Assembly: GCA_019703815.1 (NCBI GenBank)
Contig: AP023053.1
Location: 544,995-608,994 of the forward strand
Direction: 5' to 3'
DNA: 64,000 nucleotides
Origin: Thaumasiovibrio occultus
GTDB lineage: Bacteria > Pseudomonadota > Gammaproteobacteria > Enterobacterales > Vibrionaceae
In this document: positions 23,218 to 32,161 of the stretch, in pieces
How the letters are laid out: each line of letters opens with the position of its first letter
Numbering within the stretch: position 1 is the first letter of the stretch
The notes under the pieces: generated by a model
Database searches by the model: none
Told to the model about the DNA's origin: nothing
Seen by the model: only the letters and a program-made list of their open reading frames with translations
Translations under genes and position numbers: made by a program

Positions 23218-24582
23218 ATGAAATTGTTTTTGTTAAAGCCGTTATCTATCGCCGTTGGATTGTACGCTGTTCTGATTATGGGGTGCACCAGCCAAACTCA
23301 AACCGAAGCGAGGACAGAGATCAAGCCAGCTCAAACACTTCGGATAGCAGAATACAACCCAGATTCTGATGGGCAGGTCTATTTTCTTGACCAAGCGGGG
23401 GTGCGTACATTACGGCGCAATCTTGACCGCTGGTTTAACGGCGAGCCGACGGCAGCGAACCTTCAATCTATGGCGTTAGCTCTGGATGCGACGCCTACCT
23501 TAAATGGCATGCTCTCGCTTGACGTTTTTTCAGTGATACGCACAGCGCCGCAAGAGACTTTAATTTCTGAGGCTCTTGAACTCGCGATCTCGCAGCACAG
23601 TAAGTTGATCATCGAATATAGTGAGTATCTTGCTGGGATGGAGCAGAGGCTAGCCGCATTTGATGAACAGGTTGATGGCAGTTTGATCCCAGGACTGAAT
23701 TATCGCGGTGATGAGTACGGAAGCTTCGAAGTATTCTACAATATCCGAGAAAGCTATCGCAAAGCACGAAGGTTTTTGCCATTAATTAACCAGCAACATA
23801 GGACGTCATCGTTAATAACGTCGCCCGTTGTTCATCGATTTGCCGAACTTGGGGCGTTGGAAAGTGACGATGGTGGCTCATCTTTGAGCTGTGCGTCTCG
23901 GTTTGGTGTGTCCGCCCCGACGCCTGAACTTACCATCTTGCTAGGTGAGTCCGACAGTAATAGCGAACCCAAGGTATGTTATTTTGGATACATCGGTAAT
24001 CCAGGTCATTTGGACGAGGGTAAAGCACAGCTGTATGAGATGTTTGAAGAAAGGGTACCGGCTGAACACTTAGAACAATTCATTGAGCTTAGTTTAGACG
24101 TGGCGAAAACCAACCATCGTTTGGCCGAAAATATTCAAGTTTATCAGCAAGCCAAATATGGCAATGCATTGGCGCTGAATGAGATCGCTGAGTGGATGTT
24201 CAGTAGTATGTACCTGCATTACTACGGTGAGTTGTCACAGCTCATGTATTTGATTGTTGCGCATCAGTCTGATTGGGAAGAGTGGGCTGAAGGATATCCG
24301 AGCGTTATTGCTAAATGGGAGCAAGATGGTGCCGCCGTGATGCAAGAAGAGCTGCAAAGGGCGATTTATATCGACGACACCGATGTGATTACAAGCTACG
24401 CAGCCAGTACCGTTGCGCTGTCTACAAACGGCGAAGTCTCGGTTCCTCCCGATGCATTGGCCGTGTATATAACCAGCGCTGATGATAATTATTTGATTGA
24501 TCTTTCAGAGCATCCAAATGAATCTGAGATTGTGATTTCAACGCCTGTCTACATGACGCTCGATCGCCTACTGTGGATGTGA
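23218..24582 (+). CDS. Hypothetical lipoprotein
   Basis: A 454-residue protein with a lipoprotein signal peptide: MKLFLLKPL, a hydrophobic stretch and the lipobox LIMGC (Cys at about residue 23). The mature part is mostly helical and acidic, with three further cysteines and no family motif I know. The gene is single, with a terminator about 80 bases downstream that has been split by an IS4-family element. Envelope location is supported; function is unknown. Confidence 0.7.
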   Translation: MKLFLLKPLSIAVGLYAVLIMGCTSQTQTEARTEIKPAQTLRIAEYNPDSDGQVYFLDQAGVRTLRRNLDRWFNGEPTAANLQSMALALDATPTLNGMLSLDVFSVIRTAPQETLISEALELAISQHSKLIIEYSEYLAGMEQRLAAFDEQVDGSLIPGLNYRGDEYGSFEVFYNIRESYRKARRFLPLINQQHRTSSLITSPVVHRFAELGALESDDGGSSLSCASRFGVSAPTPELTILLGESDSNSEPKVCYFGYIGNPGHLDEGKAQLYEMFEERVPAEHLEQFIELSLDVAKTNHRLAENIQVYQQAKYGNALALNEIAEWMFSSMYLHYYGELSQLMYLIVAHQSDWEEWAEGYPSVIAKWEQDGAAVMQEELQRAIYIDDTDVITSYAASTVALSTNGEVSVPPDALAVYITSADDNYLIDLSEHPNESEIVISTPVYMTLDRLLWM

Positions 24583-24671
24583 CGACTATTCAGACATTGA
24601 GCCAACAACCGCCTAAGAGGTCGTGCTGTCAGCTTGTTCAACATGTACGTTAAATGTATGTAAAAAAAGAG

Positions 24672-24684
24672 GCGCTTTGTGCGC
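24672..24684 (+). repeat. Target duplication, left copy (GCGCTTTGTGCGC)
   Basis: The 13-base GCGCTTTGTGCGC occurs here and again at 26114-26126, flanking the IS4-family element exactly. With the outer AAGAGG (24668-24671 region) and CCTCTTTT (26127 onward), the ancestral sequence was a stem-loop terminator for the lipoprotein gene. Confidence 0.85.
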
Positions 24685-24743
24685 TAATGCCGATCAGTTA
24701 AGACTTTAATCGGCAGATCAGTTGAATGATCCTACCAGTATGT

Positions 24744-24776
24744 AAAAATCCGATAGACCTTGTTTATCGGATTTTT
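24744..24776 (+). terminator. Hairpin directly before the IS4 transposase start
   Basis: AAAAATCCGATA (24744-24755) and TATCGGATTTTT (24765-24776) form a perfect 12-bp stem with a 9-base loop. A T-run follows and the transposase ATG comes two bases after it. It should stop or mask transcripts entering from outside, limiting transposase made by read-through, as known for IS10 and IS50. Confidence 0.75.
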
Positions 24777-24778
24777 TT

Positions 24779-26104
24779 ATGCACGTTTCTCAAGCCCTCG
24801 ACATCATCAACAGTTATAAACCCAATCAAGTTGAAACACTCGCTGACCTCCTACCCATTGAACTCATCAATAGTGCTTACGAACTGACTGATACTGTTAC
24901 GCTAAGAAAACGAAAGCTAACTTTAGAGTCGATGGCATGGTTACTGGTTGGAATGGCAATCTATAACGATAAATCCATGGCTGACATTGTAAATATGCTC
25001 GATATTGTTGACCGCACAGGTAAACCATTTGTTGCTCCAAGTGCATTAACACAGCGAAGAAAAAACCTCGGTGAGTCAGCGGCTAAAGCTCTTTTTGAGT
25101 GTACCCAAAGTCATTGGTTTAAGCGGGCTAATTTACCCAACTGGAACGGGCTCACTCTTCTTGGCGTTGATGGTGTCTTATGGCGAACTGAGGACTCAAA
25201 AGAGAACGCTGCAGCGTTTGCCAAGCCTACCAACCGTGACGGTAAAGAAACACAGTACCCACAAGTACGCATGGTATGTCAGATGGAATTGAGCAGCCAT
25301 TTAATCACTGGTAGTGCCTTTGACTGCTATAGCGTCAATGAAATGAAGTTAGCCGAACAACTGATAGAGACGACACCTGATAATAGCTTAACCCTTTTTG
25401 ATAAAGGCTTTTACTCCCTTGGTCTACTTCAAGCATGGAGCTCGCAAGGCATAAATCGACATTGGCTTATCCCAATGAAAAAAGGACTCACTTATGACGT
25501 TGTTCAGTCTCTTGGCCGCCAAGATAAACTGATAAAACTGAAGAGTAATCCGCAAGCACGTAAAAAGTGGCCAGAGCTAGAACAAGAAGTGGTTGTACGT
25601 TTAATCACGAGAGTCAAAGATGGTAAGCAATACGATGTTCTCTCCTCAATGCTTGACCCTATGCTCTACCCAAAGTCAGATATCGTAGGCTTATATGGGT
25701 CTCGTTGGGAAATTGAACTCGGGTATCGTGAGCAAAAACAGTACATGCTTGGTAACCGAATCACACTTCGAAGTCGACTCCCTGAATTAGTGAAGCAAGA
25801 ACTCTGGGGAATACTACTGACATATAACTTGGTCAGGTATCAAATGGTCCAGATGTGTAATACGTTGAATGGAGACTACTTGCCGTATCAACTTAGCTTC
25901 AATGGAGCACTCGCTCACATCATGCGTCTGATAGTGGGACTTCCATACTCGTCACCAGGAGCAATCCCGAGGCAACTCCAAAACTTCTACTCAATGAGTG
26001 GGAGCTTAATACTTGAACCTAGGCGAGAAAGATCCTTCCCTAGAGTCGTTAAGAAAAAGCCAAGCCGATACCCTAGAAAAAACAATGCCGCTCACCTTAA
26101 GTGA
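24779..26104 (+). CDS. IS4-family transposase
   Basis: A 441-residue DDE transposase. The N-terminal IS4 domain covers about residues 20-120 ([12 protein letters not shown]). The catalytic core has [10 protein letters not shown] (first D), [15 protein letters not shown] (second D) and the IS4 signature [15 protein letters not shown] (Y-2-R-3-E-6-K). The C-terminus is basic. There is no ribosome site before the ATG because the start is buried against a hairpin, which would keep expression low. No frameshift seen. Confidence 0.93.
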   Translation: MHVSQALDIINSYKPNQVETLADLLPIELINSAYELTDTVTLRKRKLTLESMAWLLVGMAIYNDKSMADIVNMLDIVDRTGKPFVAPSALTQRRKNLGESAAKALFECTQSHWFKRANLPNWNGLTLLGVDGVLWRTEDSKENAAAFAKPTNRDGKETQYPQVRMVCQMELSSHLITGSAFDCYSVNEMKLAEQLIETTPDNSLTLFDKGFYSLGLLQAWSSQGINRHWLIPMKKGLTYDVVQSLGRQDKLIKLKSNPQARKKWPELEQEVVVRLITRVKDGKQYDVLSSMLDPMLYPKSDIVGLYGSRWEIELGYREQKQYMLGNRITLRSRLPELVKQELWGILLTYNLVRYQMVQMCNTLNGDYLPYQLSFNGALAHIMRLIVGLPYSSPGAIPRQLQNFYSMSGSLILEPRRERSFPRVVKKKPSRYPRKNNAAHLK

Positions 26105-26113
26105 ACGGCATTA

Positions 26114-26132
26114 GCGCTTTGTGCGCCTCTTT
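26114..26132 (+). terminator. Right half of the split lipoprotein terminator
   Basis: GCGCTTTGTGCGC followed by CTCTTTTC. Only a 4-bp GCGC stem remains on this side; the matching AAGAGG lies beyond the IS at 24668. Before insertion the stem would have had about 9 pairs with a TTTGT loop and a T-tract. Confidence 0.65.
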
Positions 26133-26164
26133 TCTTTGTGCTGAGATAGCTCCATTTTAACCGA

Positions 26165-27808
26165 TTAATCGCGATACATTGGGCTGCTTTTGAGTCGCTT
26201 CAACGATTCGGCGTAGCGCACGTTGAGATCTTTACGGGACAGAGTGCGTGTCTGCTCATGACCAAACGGTTTCACTTCCATCGCATCTGCGGCTGACGCC
26301 GGTGTCGTCGGTTTAGCCAGTTCCCGTGCATCAGGGTCACTGTCATCTTCGTCGACGTCGGGCTGCGCTTCGCTACTCGGCTCGATAACGGCAATGGCAG
26401 GCTTTTGTTCCTCGTCTAGCACTGCATTGGCATTCGGCATGGCGTCGTCATCAGCTGTTACCTTGATCTTAAACTCTTTTTTCGGCTCAGGTTTCGCGGT
26501 TTCAGTCTGTTTAGCATCTTGAGTTGGCGCGGGTGGTTCTTTTGGCTCGGTTGCTGTCTGAGCAGCGGCTTCAGTTGGCTTAGCCGTTTCAGCTTGATCT
26601 ACTGCGTTAGTTTGTTCAGTAGGGGTGTCAGGATGCTGAGCGGTTTTCTTCGATGCGATAGATTGAGCGGACTCAGGTTTTTGTACCGCTTCAGTCGCTT
26701 TGGTTGACTCCGTGTCCTTGATTGACGCTTTCTCAGTCGGCTTATCTTGTTCAGGTGTTGATTGTTGCGACGCAACCGCTTTGCCATTTTTCGGAGCGAG
26801 TGCTTTCAACGCGTTATCATCAATGAATGCGTTAGATTGCGGAGCCGACTGACGGGGCTTGTCTGCCAAAATGGCTGCCTTTTTCGTATCCGATTTCGGT
26901 TTCTCCGCCGCTGCTTGAGGTTTCTCCGCTGCGGCTTGCGGTTTCTCCGCCGCTACTTGTTGCGGTTTCTCCGCTGCTGCTTGTGGTTTCTCCGCTGCTG
27001 CTTGTGGTTTCTCCGCCGCTGCTTGCGGTTTCTCGGCCGCCGCTTGCGGTTTCTCCGCCGCTGCTTGCGGTTTCTCCGCCGCTGCTTGCGGTTTCTCCGC
27101 CGCTGCTTGCGGTTTCTCCGCCGCTGCTTGCGGTTTCTCCGCCGCTGCTTGCGGTTTCTCCGCCGCTGCTTGCGGTTTCTCCGCCGCTGCTTGCGGTTTC
27201 TCCGCCGCTGCTTGCGGTTTCTCCGCTGCTGCTTGTGGTGTCTCCGCTGCTGCTTGCGGTTTCTCCGCTGCTGCTTGTGGTTTCTCCGCTGCTGCTTGTG
27301 GTTTCTCTGCAGTAGCTTCAACAGTGGTTTGCGATTCGCTTATCTCAGCGATTTGTTTAGCTTCGGCTTCACCTTGCGCTGCAACAACCGGATCGTTGTT
27401 ATCTTTTGCCTCCGTGGGTTCTTTAGCAGGGGATTCTGGCGCAGTTTTCGCGCTGTCTGCACTTTGCTCAGTGGCTTCGTCGCTCACTACAAGATCCGCT
27501 TTTAGTGTGTCTTGTGCCGCCGCTTGAGCATCATTTTGCGTTGGTGCAACTTGAGCGTCATTTGATTCTATTGCAGTTGACGCGATCGGCTGTTCGTTCA
27601 CCTGGTTTGTATATTCGGCGTTGAAGGTGGCAATCGCCAGTGATTGGGCTTTTTGTGCGATGGCTACAGCAGCGTAAAACTGCGCTTGAGCGGCTTGTTC
27701 TTTTTGCTCATCGCCTTGTGCGATCATTACTTTTGCGTAGAGATCATTATAAAGCTGCGAAATTTTGTCGTTATACGCTGATTGTATGACGCTTTTTAAA
27801 TCAGACAT
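26165..27808 (-). CDS. Low-complexity protein with AEKPQAA repeats
   Basis: A 547-residue soluble protein. Residues 1-75 are a helical domain (MSDLKSVIQSAYNDKISQLY). An acidic Ala/Glu/Thr-rich linker leads to about 20 tandem AEKPQAA heptads (residues about 165-305). A second charged linker follows, then a short C-terminal segment (KPFGHEQTRTLSRKDLNVRY) that may be a motif. No signal peptide or membrane helix. I do not recognise the family; the repeat should be an extended, flexible spacer between two small end domains. Single gene with its own upstream region. Confidence 0.7.
   Translation of the reverse strand: MSDLKSVIQSAYNDKISQLYNDLYAKVMIAQGDEQKEQAAQAQFYAAVAIAQKAQSLAIATFNAEYTNQVNEQPIASTAIESNDAQVAPTQNDAQAAAQDTLKADLVVSDEATEQSADSAKTAPESPAKEPTEAKDNNDPVVAAQGEAEAKQIAEISESQTTVEATAEKPQAAAEKPQAAAEKPQAAAETPQAAAEKPQAAAEKPQAAAEKPQAAAEKPQAAAEKPQAAAEKPQAAAEKPQAAAEKPQAAAEKPQAAAEKPQAAAEKPQAAAEKPQAAAEKPQQVAAEKPQAAAEKPQAAAEKPKSDTKKAAILADKPRQSAPQSNAFIDDNALKALAPKNGKAVASQQSTPEQDKPTEKASIKDTESTKATEAVQKPESAQSIASKKTAQHPDTPTEQTNAVDQAETAKPTEAAAQTATEPKEPPAPTQDAKQTETAKPEPKKEFKIKVTADDDAMPNANAVLDEEQKPAIAVIEPSSEAQPDVDEDDSDPDARELAKPTTPASAADAMEVKPFGHEQTRTLSRKDLNVRYAESLKRLKSSPMYRD
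26898..27312 (-). repeat. 21-bp coding tandem repeat (about 20 units)
   Basis: Unit GCCGCTGCTTGCGGTTTCTCC on the plus strand, nearly invariant from about 27010 to 27220 and more diverged at both ends. One unit near 26945 is 24 bases. Because 21 is a multiple of three, all frames stay open through the array on both strands. Copy number is likely to vary between strains. Confidence 0.9.
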
Positions 27809-28198
27809 GACGTGCCTCAGTATTCACAATTCTACTTCACTCTGTATTACGGATTAGGCTCACTTCGCGGTGTATCATCGGGGCAAAGTGATTTAATAAT
27901 GTGCGACTAACATACCTAACTGCATTTCAAATGGTAATTTGGGGCGCATTTATTCCGATACATGCCGCACTTTTTTATAAGATCTACAGCGGGTTGCGTG
28001 ATTAATTTGGGTCGGTTTAGACTTACGGCAAATGAAGCGGCTCCGAAAGGATCAACACAGCGGGCGAAACTGATCCTTTAAGATCCGTGCAACAGTGTGG
28101 AAGGTGCCTCTGAATTGCATATGGACTAAATATTTGAGGCTTATTTTATAAGTGCAGCTTACTCATAAAACGGCAGGCAATGGATAGATCTGTTGACA
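27809..28198. other. Intergenic stretch, nothing recognised
   Basis: About 390 bases between the repeat protein and the Nudix gene. It should hold the promoter of the repeat protein gene; no ORF, RNA gene or strong terminator was seen. Confidence 0.4.
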
Positions 28199-28720
28199 TT
28201 ATGATGCTGAATTCGTGAAGTAGGGCGCGAGTAACAGTAAGGCAGAGAGGGTTTTCGCATCGTGGATCTTGCCTTGTTGCGCTAGTAGCAATAGCTCAGC
28301 GTAACTGAAACGGTGCACCTCGATAAATTCATCGTCATCTGCTTGGGCAAATTCAGCGGAAAGATCATGGGCTAAGAATAGTTCTAAGCGTTCATTACAA
28401 AAGCCCGGTGCAGGGTAGTAGTGACCGATGTTTTGCCATTGCTGAGCACTAAAACCGGTTTCTTCAATTAACTCGCGCTGGGCACATAACAGCATATCTT
28501 CGCCTGCTTCGCGGGTACCAGCAGGAAGTTCTAATATCCATTGATTTATTGCCGGGCGAAACTGACGTAAAACGAGGATATTCTGATTGTCATCAACTGC
28601 TGCGATCACTGCCGCGCCGGGATGAGCGACATAGGTATGATGACGCTCTTGGTTGTCAGGAAATGTCGTTGTCGTTTCGACGAGAGAGAAAGACTTCCAC
28701 TGATGGTGAATTTTGCTCAT
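28199..28720 (-). CDS. Nudix hydrolase, ADP-ribose pyrophosphatase type
   Basis: A 173-residue Nudix protein. The Nudix box GTREAGEDMLLCAQRELIEE followed by TGF fits Gx5Ex7REUxEExGU exactly (residues about 84-106). A 'PAPGFCNERLELFLAHDL' stretch downstream and 'ELPAGTREAGED' are typical of the ADP-ribose/ADP-sugar pyrophosphatase (NudF) group, which splits ADP-ribose into AMP and ribose 5-phosphate. It is shorter than E. coli NudF (209). The RES-Xre pair lies upstream on the same strand. Confidence 0.8.
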   Translation of the reverse strand: MSKIHHQWKSFSLVETTTTFPDNQERHHTYVAHPGAAVIAAVDDNQNILVLRQFRPAINQWILELPAGTREAGEDMLLCAQRELIEETGFSAQQWQNIGHYYPAPGFCNERLELFLAHDLSAEFAQADDDEFIEVHRFSYAELLLLAQQGKIHDAKTLSALLLLAPYFTNSAS

Positions 28721-28787
28721 AGGTACTCGTTAGCTCTAGAAGAAATAGTGGCGATTAGCCTAAAGGGAAATTGAGAAAAACAGCGTA

Positions 28788-29258
28788 TTATTTGAAGATC
28801 CTGGGGTCGAATTGGAATGCCAGTTTTTCGTGTTGCTCGAAAATTTTCGCCATGGCGGGATGATTGGGGTTAACCAGATAGTTCTTATCGCGGGGTGAAA
28901 TGGTCGATGGCACCTGCAGTACAGCAAACGTTGGGTTGTCATCGTTTAAAAACTCATCGCCAATCAGCTGGGTCTGCTCTGAGGCCGGAATATCGCGCCA
29001 CGTCGCAGGCAAGTCTTCAGGATCAAGTGCGGCGATGAGCTTGTCGGGCACCTCAATTCGGTAAAGATCGTACTGGTCGATAATATTCGGATCGTTGTTC
29101 ACGTGTACGAAGACTTCGAGCGAACAGAGGGATTCGGACTCGGCGAAATACAGGGCTTCGGTGCCCTTAGAGTTCCATCTACCGCCATACAGTTTGGCGC
29201 CGACCGGACTAAACGGCGTGTCGGCGAATTTCTTCTGGGTCAGTCGATAGAGCTTCAT
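28788..29258 (-). CDS. RES-domain toxin
   Basis: A 156-residue RES-domain protein: YRLTQKKFADTPFSPVGAKL, then YGGRWNSKGTEALYFAES and SLCSLEVFVHV carry the conserved Arg, Tyr and Glu/Ser of the family. Known RES toxins of RES-Xre modules degrade or modify NAD+. It overlaps the antitoxin stop by one base (TAATG), so the two are translationally coupled. Normal length, apparently intact. Confidence 0.88.
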   Translation of the reverse strand: MKLYRLTQKKFADTPFSPVGAKLYGGRWNSKGTEALYFAESESLCSLEVFVHVNNDPNIIDQYDLYRIEVPDKLIAALDPEDLPATWRDIPASEQTQLIGDEFLNDDNPTFAVLQVPSTISPRDKNYLVNPNHPAMAKIFEQHEKLAFQFDPRIFK

Positions 29259-29710
29259 TAAGCAAACACCCCATGCTCAACGCGGCCAATCAGATCTTTG
29301 ACGATTTCAAAATCGACCGTGGTGGAGACCATGTCTAAGGGACGTTTGCCGCCCAAGCCGTATACACTTTCTCGCATCCACTCTAGGGCGCGTTGTTCGT
29401 CATTGAACAACTCGGTGGCTAATTTGATCAGCATAGCAAGGCGATAAATCGCATCACTTTCTTGAGTGTTAAAGCGCTCGTCATTTTTGAGCCTGCGCTT
29501 GATGGTGCTCACAGGGATCAAGGTGACGTTATGAAATTCATGCTGTGATAGCTTGGTACGCTCAATAATATTGCGGTAAACCTGCGGCTCAAATCCTTGA
29601 TGGACTGCGTCGGTACGCGCCGTTTTTGCATCTTCGATGCCGAGGCTGATCCAGAAGTTCTCTTTGTGGCCGCGTTTGGGCTTGAAGCTTTGAAATTGGG
29701 ATGTAGCCAT
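29258..29710 (-). CDS. Xre/MbcA/ParS-type antitoxin
   Basis: A 150-residue antitoxin of the Xre/MbcA/ParS class. An N-terminal HTH-like domain (IIERTKLSQHEFHNVTLIPV, STIKRRLKNDERF) is followed by the DUF2384 toxin-binding part (ELFNDEQRALEWMRESVYGL, GGKRPLDMVSTTVDFEIVKD). It neutralises the RES toxin and should repress the operon. It lies first in the operon, as usual for RES-Xre. A paired CATATGA motif lies 23-52 bases upstream of its start. Confidence 0.88.
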   Translation of the reverse strand: MATSQFQSFKPKRGHKENFWISLGIEDAKTARTDAVHQGFEPQVYRNIIERTKLSQHEFHNVTLIPVSTIKRRLKNDERFNTQESDAIYRLAMLIKLATELFNDEQRALEWMRESVYGLGGKRPLDMVSTTVDFEIVKDLIGRVEHGVFA

Positions 29711-29732
29711 AGTCCAACTCCTGAGAAAGGTT

Positions 29733-29762
29733 CATATGACCTCATTATATTGGTCCATATGA
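29733..29762. promoter_or_regulatory. Probable operator of the RES-Xre operon
   Basis: Two CATATGA elements (29733-29739 and 29756-29762), each with a palindromic CATATG core, 23 bases apart, about two helical turns. They lie just upstream of the antitoxin gene over the likely promoter. This is where an autoregulating Xre antitoxin would bind. Confidence 0.5.
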
Positions 29763-29956
29763 GCTCAAATTGCAACCAATGGACTCAGGTCGTTCACTTA
29801 ACTTGATCTCAAACGCTGGCAAGTTAGATATAATCTACCTAACAAAGTCGTAGATGGCTTTCCGATCTCGGCCGCAATATGCTATCTTGCGCGCCCCGAA
29901 GGGGATTTCAACAATATTTTACCTTTTAGTGCCCGACGCGGGCCCGGAGTTTCATT

Positions 29957-31300
29957 TTGCAGTTTAAAGATCTTGGCTTAGACAATCGCTTATTGAGAAA
30001 AATCGACCATATGGGTTTTAAAGCGCCGACTGATATCCAAAGTCAGGCGATCCCAGTGGGCATTGCGGGCAAAGATCTATTGGCATCATCGAAAACGGGA
30101 TCAGGCAAAACGTTGGCATTTTTGATGCCTGCGATGCAGCGTATGTACCGCTCTAAGCCATTCACGCGCCGTGACCCACGCGTTGTGATTTTGACGCCAA
30201 CCCGCGAGCTTGCTAAGCAAGTGTACGCTGAGCTAAAAGCGCTGGCATCCGGCACGCCGTACACTTTCTGTTTGGTGTTGGGCGGTGAAAACTTTAACGA
30301 TCAGGTGAAAGAGCTTCGCAACAAAGACCCAATGTTTGTGGTGGCAACACCAGGCCGTTTGGCGGACCACCTTGAGCATCGCAGCTTGGTGCTTGATGGT
30401 TTGGAAATGCTGATCTTGGATGAAGCCGACCGCATGCTTGATCTTGGCTTTAAAGATCAGCTAGAGCGTATTAACGCGGCAGCTAACCACCGTCGTCGTC
30501 AAACCATGATGTTTTCAGCTACTTTGGATCATCAACAAGTTAACGAAATTGCAGCGGATATGCTGAACATGCCAAAACGCATTAGCGTGGGGCAATCTAA
30601 CGAGCAGCACCAAGATATCGAGCAGCAGTTCATTTTGTGTGATCACCTTGACCACAAAGAAGCGATTTTGGATCACTTGCTAGAGTCAGAAGATCACCAA
30701 CAAGTGATCATCTTCACCGCAACCCGTGCCGATACCGAACGTTTGACTGAAAAGCTGAACAAAGACAAGCGCAAAGCCGTGGCGTTGAGTGGTGGTATGA
30801 ACCAAACTGCGCGTAATAACATCATGAGTCAGTTTGAACGTCATGTTCATAAGGTATTGGTGACCACTGATGTGGCATCTCGTGGCCTTGATATTAGCGC
30901 AGTCTCTCACGTTATCAACTTCGATATGCCTAAGCATGCTGAAGAGTATGTTCATCGCGTAGGCCGCACTGGTCGCGCCGGTAACAAAGGTAAAGCGTTT
31001 TCATTGGTTGGACCAAAAGACTGGTGGAGCTTTAAAAACATTGAGGCGTTTTTGCAGCAAACAATCAGCTTTGATGCCATTGAAGGTTTAGGCGGCAAGT
31101 TTAAAGGATTGAAGCCAAAGCAAACCCGTAAACCTCAGGCGAAAAAGCCGACAACTGCTGCGAAAAAGCAAAAAGATGCAGATAACACGAAATCGACGAG
31201 CGTGAAACGTCGTGACAAGACTTTCTACAAGACGGTTGCAGTGGGTGATTCGGTGTTTATGCCTAAAAAGCGTAAACCAGAAACAAATTCTGACAGCTGA
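29957..31300 (+). CDS. DEAD-box RNA helicase (RhlE/SrmB-like)
   Basis: A 447-residue helicase with all motifs: Q motif (FKAPTDIQSQAIP), I (ASSKTGSGKT), Ia (PTRELAKQ), TPGR, II (DEAD), III (SAT), IV (IIFTATR), V (TTDVASRGLDI) and VI (HRVGRTGRAG). A Lys-rich tail (from about residue 375) would bind RNA. It probably unwinds RNA during ribosome assembly or mRNA decay. The start is TTG at 29957, with GGAG 7 bases upstream; no in-frame ATG lies near. A short GC hairpin (CCCCGAAGGGG) lies in the leader. Confidence 0.9.
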   Translation: MQFKDLGLDNRLLRKIDHMGFKAPTDIQSQAIPVGIAGKDLLASSKTGSGKTLAFLMPAMQRMYRSKPFTRRDPRVVILTPTRELAKQVYAELKALASGTPYTFCLVLGGENFNDQVKELRNKDPMFVVATPGRLADHLEHRSLVLDGLEMLILDEADRMLDLGFKDQLERINAAANHRRRQTMMFSATLDHQQVNEIAADMLNMPKRISVGQSNEQHQDIEQQFILCDHLDHKEAILDHLLESEDHQQVIIFTATRADTERLTEKLNKDKRKAVALSGGMNQTARNNIMSQFERHVHKVLVTTDVASRGLDISAVSHVINFDMPKHAEEYVHRVGRTGRAGNKGKAFSLVGPKDWWSFKNIEAFLQQTISFDAIEGLGGKFKGLKPKQTRKPQAKKPTTAAKKQKDADNTKSTSVKRRDKTFYKTVAVGDSVFMPKKRKPETNSDS

Positions 31301-31437
31301 GTCTAATTGTCCTATCACGGTAGTGAGTTATTGCATTTTAAATTGCGATATATTTCTATTTCTCACTCGACGTTACTATCTCAGCGAGTCCTCAAGCGAT
31401 ATGTTTTGCCCTTCAATCGCTTGAGGACAAAAAGACA

Positions 31438-32052
31438 ATGAAATTCCTACAACGCAGCCTCACTATTCTCGCTCTGTTTCTCTCCGTATCGCCAGCCATG
31501 GCGGTCGAATGGACGGCGGGTTTACGTTTGGGGGCTGTGAACCAAGACATAAAGGCGTCTGATACTATCAACTATTCGATGGACGATATCGGCTTTGTTT
31601 ACGGTTTGGAAACAACCCTGATGTTGCCGCTGACAGACACATTTGAAGTTGGTGTCAATTTGGGTGCTGAGGCCTTCGATAATACTTTTAAGTCAGAGCC
31701 GTACGATGTAGAAAGCAATCATCTGACGCTAAGCGGGGTATTGGGTTATCGCGTTGATAATCTAGGGCCAAATTACGGTGATGATGTGCTTTATTACGTA
31801 AAAGTGGGCGTGTCTCAATGGGACGCCGAAGCCTTTTCAAACGTGATGCCAAAAGAGTTCGCGGATACTAAGTTTGATGGCACTGACTTGTTAGTGGGTA
31901 TCGGTTTCCGTTATACCAACGACAAAAATCTGTATACCGGCATTGAGTTGAATTACGTGAACATGGAAAACAACTTCAATACCACGGCGGGCAATGTGAA
32001 TGTGGGCATTGATAATATTTCGGTGTTCCTAACAACTGGTTACCGTTTCTAA
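31438..32052 (+). CDS. Small outer-membrane beta-barrel protein
   Basis: A 204-residue protein with a signal peptide (ending VSPAMA before VEWTAGLRLG, residue about 23). The mature part alternates hydrophobic and polar residues, with YRF as the C-terminal residues, the outer-membrane assembly signal. It should form an 8-stranded barrel of the OmpW/OmpA-like size class, but the precise family is not clear. AGGAC lies 9 bases upstream of the ATG and a strong terminator follows. Function unknown. Confidence 0.75.
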   Translation: MKFLQRSLTILALFLSVSPAMAVEWTAGLRLGAVNQDIKASDTINYSMDDIGFVYGLETTLMLPLTDTFEVGVNLGAEAFDNTFKSEPYDVESNHLTLSGVLGYRVDNLGPNYGDDVLYYVKVGVSQWDAEAFSNVMPKEFADTKFDGTDLLVGIGFRYTNDKNLYTGIELNYVNMENNFNTTAGNVNVGIDNISVFLTTGYRF

Positions 32053-32136
32053 TCAAAAGACTATCGTTTCGCTGGTATGGTAATAGCGACACAGTGTAAG
32101 AAAGCATAAAAATAATAATTGTTGTAAGTTGACTAG

Positions 32137-32161
32137 GCCCAGGTAGATACCTGGGCTTTTT
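32137..32161 (+). terminator. Rho-independent terminator
   Basis: GCCCAGGTA and TACCTGGGC form a perfect 9-bp stem (32137-32156) followed by TTTTT, 85 bases past the barrel protein gene. Confidence 0.9.

Larger units (their letters stand above)
24685..26113 (+). mobile_element. IS4-family insertion sequence (1429 bp)
   Basis: Terminal inverted repeats TAATGCCGATCAGTTAAG (24685) and the complement of TAATGCCGTTCACTTAAG (ending 26113) match at 16 of 18 positions. A perfect 13-bp target duplication flanks it. It contains one full-length transposase gene preceded by a hairpin. Size and duplication length fit IS4 itself. It looks intact and recently inserted. Confidence 0.92.

Noticed and set aside
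26898-27312. Repeat array considered as a CRISPR
   Set aside because: Units are contiguous 21-mers without variable spacers and lie in frame inside a coding gene.
26762-27505. Long plus-strand frames (247, 110 codons) over the 26.9-27.3 kb repeat
   Set aside because: They exist only because the 21-base repeat keeps all frames open. Products are monotonous Leu/Arg or Pro/Leu strings with no start signals; the minus-strand AEKPQAA frame has proper end domains.
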